From Candidatus Coproplasma stercoravium (GTDB lineage Bacteria > Bacillota > Clostridia > Christensenellales > Borkfalkiaceae): a DNA stretch of 36,137 nucleotides. The notes under the pieces were generated by a model that worked only from the letters and a program-made list of their open reading frames with translations, was not told the origin of the DNA and did not search any database. The position numbers were made by a program, and so were the translations under genes. The stretch covers positions 1-36,137 of the forward strand of contig DVFR01000023.1 in NCBI GenBank assembly GCA_018713165.1, written 5' to 3'. This document shows positions 34,043 through 36,137 of this stretch, in pieces (the stretch's first letter is position 1; the number at the start of each line of letters is the position of its first letter).

Positions 34043-34753
34043 ATGCGCGACGAAACAAAACCCATGAAGCTTATAGGCGCTCTTTCGTACGATTCGTACT
34101 CATTGCAGCACATCATCGACGTGGATAAATATGTCGCGGGCGAGGAGCTCGGCTACGACGTGTGCGGAACATATGCGCCTTTCTGCAAGGCGTGTTCAAA
34201 ATCCGTGGCAAATCCCTGCGCCACGGCGTACCGCATAAACGAGCGCATGTCGTCCGTTTGTCCCATGCTCGATTCGACAGGCGCCGACGACGCACGCGTC
34301 GTTCAGGCTGTGACCGACGTAGACAAATACCTTGCGAGCGAGGGCTTCGGCCTTGACCTCTGCGGCAGGTACGCGCCTTTCTGCGCGGTTTGCGACAAAA
34401 CGCAGCCCATGCCCTGCGGACAGGCATATTTAAGGCTGAAAGCCGTCGAAAATTTCTCGACCAAGGCGCTCGCCGCACAGGAGGGAGGGCAGCTTGTTGT
34501 GAATATGCCCCGCTGGGACGACGCGCTCACACAGGCTCTCGAAGATGCCTCCGCGTCGGTTAACGATGTTGCCGGAGTGCCCGACGGTTCCGAAATCGTT
34601 GCCGCACCTTTGAGCGAGCTTGATTCCGTGCAGACTGTCGCGCTCGAGAGCGGCAGCGAAAGCACGGTAACCGTTACGGCTCCCCGCCGCGGTTTCCGCA
34701 TAGGCACGGCAAGGCGCCGCGTACCGGTTGAAAAGGCTGAAAACGTACAGTGA
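34043..34753 (+). CDS. Unrecognised protein with duplicated four-cysteine module
   Basis: A 236-residue soluble protein that I do not recognise. It contains two similar segments, about 26-64 and 92-130, offset by 66 residues. Each has VDKY, CG-YAPFC, and the same spacing C-x6-C-x2-C-x7-C (Cys 41, 48, 51, 59 and 107, 114, 117, 125), then AY. An additional Cys is at 73. Such regular sets suggest a metal site (zinc or Fe-S), which is inference. The C-terminal 90 residues lack Cys, are acidic and low in complexity, and end in a basic patch (APRRGFRIGTARRR). GGGGGAGG gives a strong ribosome-binding site. It has its own terminator and no functional partner is obvious among its neighbours. Confidence 0.85.
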   Translation: MRDETKPMKLIGALSYDSYSLQHIIDVDKYVAGEELGYDVCGTYAPFCKACSKSVANPCATAYRINERMSSVCPMLDSTGADDARVVQAVTDVDKYLASEGFGLDLCGRYAPFCAVCDKTQPMPCGQAYLRLKAVENFSTKALAAQEGGQLVVNMPRWDDALTQALEDASASVNDVAGVPDGSEIVAAPLSELDSVQTVALESGSESTVTVTAPRRGFRIGTARRRVPVEKAENVQ

Positions 34754-34770
34754 TAATCTGAAATAATTGT

Positions 34771-34800
34771 GCCGCACGGCGATTGCCGTGCGGCTTTTTT
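34771..34800. terminator. Terminator between the four-cysteine gene and the recombinase
   Basis: A 10-bp GC stem (34771-34780 with 34785-34794), GATT loop and six Ts on the plus strand. It may also serve the convergent recombinase gene, although that side has fewer Ts. Confidence 0.9.
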
Positions 34801-34807
34801 ATCTGTT

Positions 34808-35431
34808 TTATAATCTTGCGTGCAGCCGTTCCCTGTACAGTTTTGCGCACCTTGCGGCGTGGTAGTAAAAGTTTGATTGTTTCATTCCCGAACTTTTCAG
34901 CGCTTCTTTAAGACTAATTTCTTTGTTTCTGAACCTGATTAAAATGTTTATGAACTCGTCCGAGTACGGTTTTGCGGGCCTCCCGAATTTTACGCCGCGC
35001 GCTTTGGCAAGCGCTATTCCCTCGGCCTGCCTTGCGCGGATATTTCCGCGCTCGTTTTCGGCCACGAATGAGAGAACCTGCAAAACAATGTCGGAGATAA
35101 ATTTGCATATAAGAGTGCCGTCGGTCGTCCTCGTGTCGAGAACGGGCATGTCGAGCACAAGTATATCCGCGCCTGTTTTATTCACAATATTGTTCCATTC
35201 GTCGGTAATCATTCTGTAATTTCTGCCCAGCCTGTCGATTGATTTTATCACAAGCAGGTCGCCCTTTTTAAGTCTTTTCATAAGTTTCAGATACCCGTCG
35301 CGGGCAAAGTTTTTGCCGCTCTTTTTGTCACAGTAAATGTGTTTCTTTTCCACTCCGAACTCTTCGAATGCCTCGAGTTGGCGCGTAAGGTTCTGGTCGC
35401 GCGACGAAACGCGTGCATAAGCATAAATCAT
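34808..35431 (-). CDS. Serine recombinase (resolvase/invertase family)
   Basis: A small serine recombinase of 207 residues. The catalytic Ser is Ser9 in YARVSSRDQN, with the active-site arginines in SIDRLGRN (67, 70), the helix E motif AENERGNIRARQAEGI (about 124-139) and a C-terminal DNA-binding HTH at about 155-192. AGGAG lies 8 bases before the ATG on the minus strand. Proteins of this type resolve transposon cointegrates or invert DNA segments. No transposase is seen. It is transcribed divergently from a surface lipoprotein gene 246 bases away, so an inversion role is possible but unproven. It could also be a remnant of a mobile element. Confidence 0.92.
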   Translation of the reverse strand: MIYAYARVSSRDQNLTRQLEAFEEFGVEKKHIYCDKKSGKNFARDGYLKLMKRLKKGDLLVIKSIDRLGRNYRMITDEWNNIVNKTGADILVLDMPVLDTRTTDGTLICKFISDIVLQVLSFVAENERGNIRARQAEGIALAKARGVKFGRPAKPYSDEFINILIRFRNKEISLKEALKSSGMKQSNFYYHAARCAKLYRERLHARL

Positions 35432-35566
35432 TGGTAAAAATCTCCTTTTTCAAAGAGAATATCACTTCCTGTTGTAATTTTGTGATTTAATTAAGCCTTT
35501 AAACGCGATTGCCGCCGATAAAATAAAAAAACTGGTTTAAAATTATGCAATTTTTACAAGTCGGTA

Positions 35567-35595
35567 TTGCAATGCTAATATTTGTGTGTTATCAT
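35567..35595 (+). promoter_or_regulatory. Probable promoter of the collagen-like lipoprotein
   Basis: TTGCAA at 35567-35572, 17-base spacer and TATCAT at 35590-35595. A second GC-poor stretch further upstream gives no better pair. Confidence 0.6.
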
Positions 35596-35607
35596 TAATA
35601 CACAGAT

Positions 35608-35651
35608 GTCGGTTCAATTATCGGTTGGTCGGCCAGAAAATGTTAACCGAC
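35608..35651. repeat. GTCGGTT/AACCGAC inverted repeat in the lipoprotein leader
   Basis: GTCGGTT (35608-35614) is inverted as AACCGAC (35645-35651) with further half-sites ATCGGTT and GGTCGG between them. It is followed by A5T6, so the leader could form a weak attenuator, or the half-sites could be a regulator's operator. Confidence 0.45.
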
Positions 35652-35677
35652 TGAAAAATTTTTTATTGGAGGAAATA

Positions 35678-36137
35678 TGAAGAGGAAATTGTTAACGATT
35701 TTGTTGGCAACGGCAGCATGCGGCGCGCTTATAGGCGCTGTCGGCTGCACAGGCGAAAGTAGCTCGGGGGGGGGTACTGAATGGTTTACCGGTACGGCTT
35801 CTCCGAACGAACAGATTGAAGCCGATATAGGAGATTTTTATCTCGACGAAGACGACTTCGATATTTACAGGTATACTGCCGACGGCTGGGCTCTTATAGG
35901 AAATATTAAGGGTGAAGACGGAGCGACAGGCCCCACAGGCCCCGCAGGTGAAAATGGCGAGGATGGCAAAGACGGAGCCGACGGAGCGACAGGCCCCACA
36001 GGCCCCGCAGGTGAAAACGGCGAGGACGGTAAAGACGGAGCCGACGGCGAAACGCCCTACATAGGTGATAACGGAAACTGGTGGATAGGCACTACCGATA
36101 CCGGAGTAAAAGCTGAAGGACAGGACGGCGCCGACGG
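35678..36137 (+). CDS. Collagen-like surface lipoprotein, truncated by the window end
   Basis: Only the first 153 codons are present. The start has TTGGAGGAAAT as ribosome-binding site. A signal peptide (MKRKLLTILLATAACGALIG) ends in the lipobox AVGC at about residue 26, so the protein is expected to be lipid-anchored outside the membrane. A Ser-Gly linker encoded by a G9 tract follows, then an acidic region, then collagen-type Gly-X-Y triplets (GATGPTGPAGENGEDGKDG, twice) and the segment ETPYIGDNGNWWIG, often seen in clostridial surface proteins. The gene lies opposite a serine recombinase. Function is probably adhesion or surface display, not proven. Confidence 0.9.
35766..35774 (+). repeat. 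Homopolymer tract of nine Gs in the lipoprotein linker
   Basis: Nine Gs followed by TACT, directly after the lipobox region. The frame is open at this length; loss or gain of one G would end translation of the surface protein. Confidence 0.9.
35917..36042 (+). repeat. 63-bp tandem repeat encoding collagen-like triplets
   Basis: Two consecutive 63-bp units (35917-35979, 35980-36042) nearly identical, each encoding 21 residues of Gly-X-Y, with a few synonymous changes; a partial third unit follows. Copy number could vary by recombination. Confidence 0.85.

Noticed and set aside
1-36137. CRISPR arrays, tRNA or rRNA genes, prophage genes
   Set aside because: No regularly spaced repeats, no tRNA T-loop/acceptor pattern and no phage structural genes were found on reading both strands.

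Overview
The window reads as chromosomal DNA of a low-GC-type Gram-positive (Firmicutes, class Clostridia). This rests on the murB-PHP-whiA-dnaE-pfkA block, a T-box in front of thrS, an infC-rpmI-rplT operon with a leader terminator, MutS2, a collagen-like lipoprotein and strong Shine-Dalgarno sequences. Base composition is moderate, with many GC-rich codons. A gut Clostridia lineage is plausible, but the genus cannot be fixed from sequence alone.

Layout. 1-450: a small ArsR-type regulator between two perfect hairpins. 530-914: a structured repeat with terminal inverted repeats (MITE-like). 945-11603: a mostly co-directional run of uvrC, a Cof-type HAD phosphatase, a U32 (RlhA/TrhP-like) protein, mutS2, a YlxY-like degenerate polysaccharide deacetylase, an M16 protease, a hypoxanthine/uracil-DNA glycosylase and an AlkD-like glycosylase, so it is rich in nucleic-acid repair. 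11668-14305: tex and acpP, each with its own good promoter. 14345-16155: a palindromic repeat, then an AT-rich gene for a type IV pilin-like beta-helix protein that is knocked out of frame by a run of ten Gs. 16160-18568: leuS on the minus strand. 18662-23876: thrS behind a T-box, infC-rpmI-rplT behind an L20-type leader, a SpoU-type RNA methyltransferase and YebC. 24152-27785: a lone solute-binding-like protein, murB, a PHP phosphoesterase and whiA. 27815-28097: a second copy of the MITE-like element. 28121-33953: dnaE, pfkA and a PfkB-family sugar kinase. 34043-36137: an unrecognised protein with a duplicated four-cysteine module, a minus-strand serine recombinase, and a divergently transcribed collagen-like lipoprotein that runs off the end.

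How it works together. Most of the window is housekeeping: translation (leuS, thrS, infC, rpmI, rplT, YebC, the RNA methyltransferase), repair and replication (uvrC, mutS2, two glycosylases, dnaE), envelope (murB, whiA) and glycolysis (pfkA). Set into this are surface genes that look switchable. The pilin-like gene and the lipoprotein each carry a G9-G10 tract followed by TACT near the start of the coding region, and both are in frame at nine Gs. The lipoprotein is in frame here and the pilin-like gene is out of frame. A serine recombinase sits next to the lipoprotein. The two MITE-like copies share their interior but in opposite orientation relative to their ends, and each has a different insert in the same slot.

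The most promising undescribed items are the paired poly-G tracts, the MITE-like element with its swapped interior, the duplicated four-cysteine protein, and a short dispersed repeat containing TAGTACTATG that sits on two start codons and inside two genes. No tRNA, rRNA, CRISPR array or prophage was seen.
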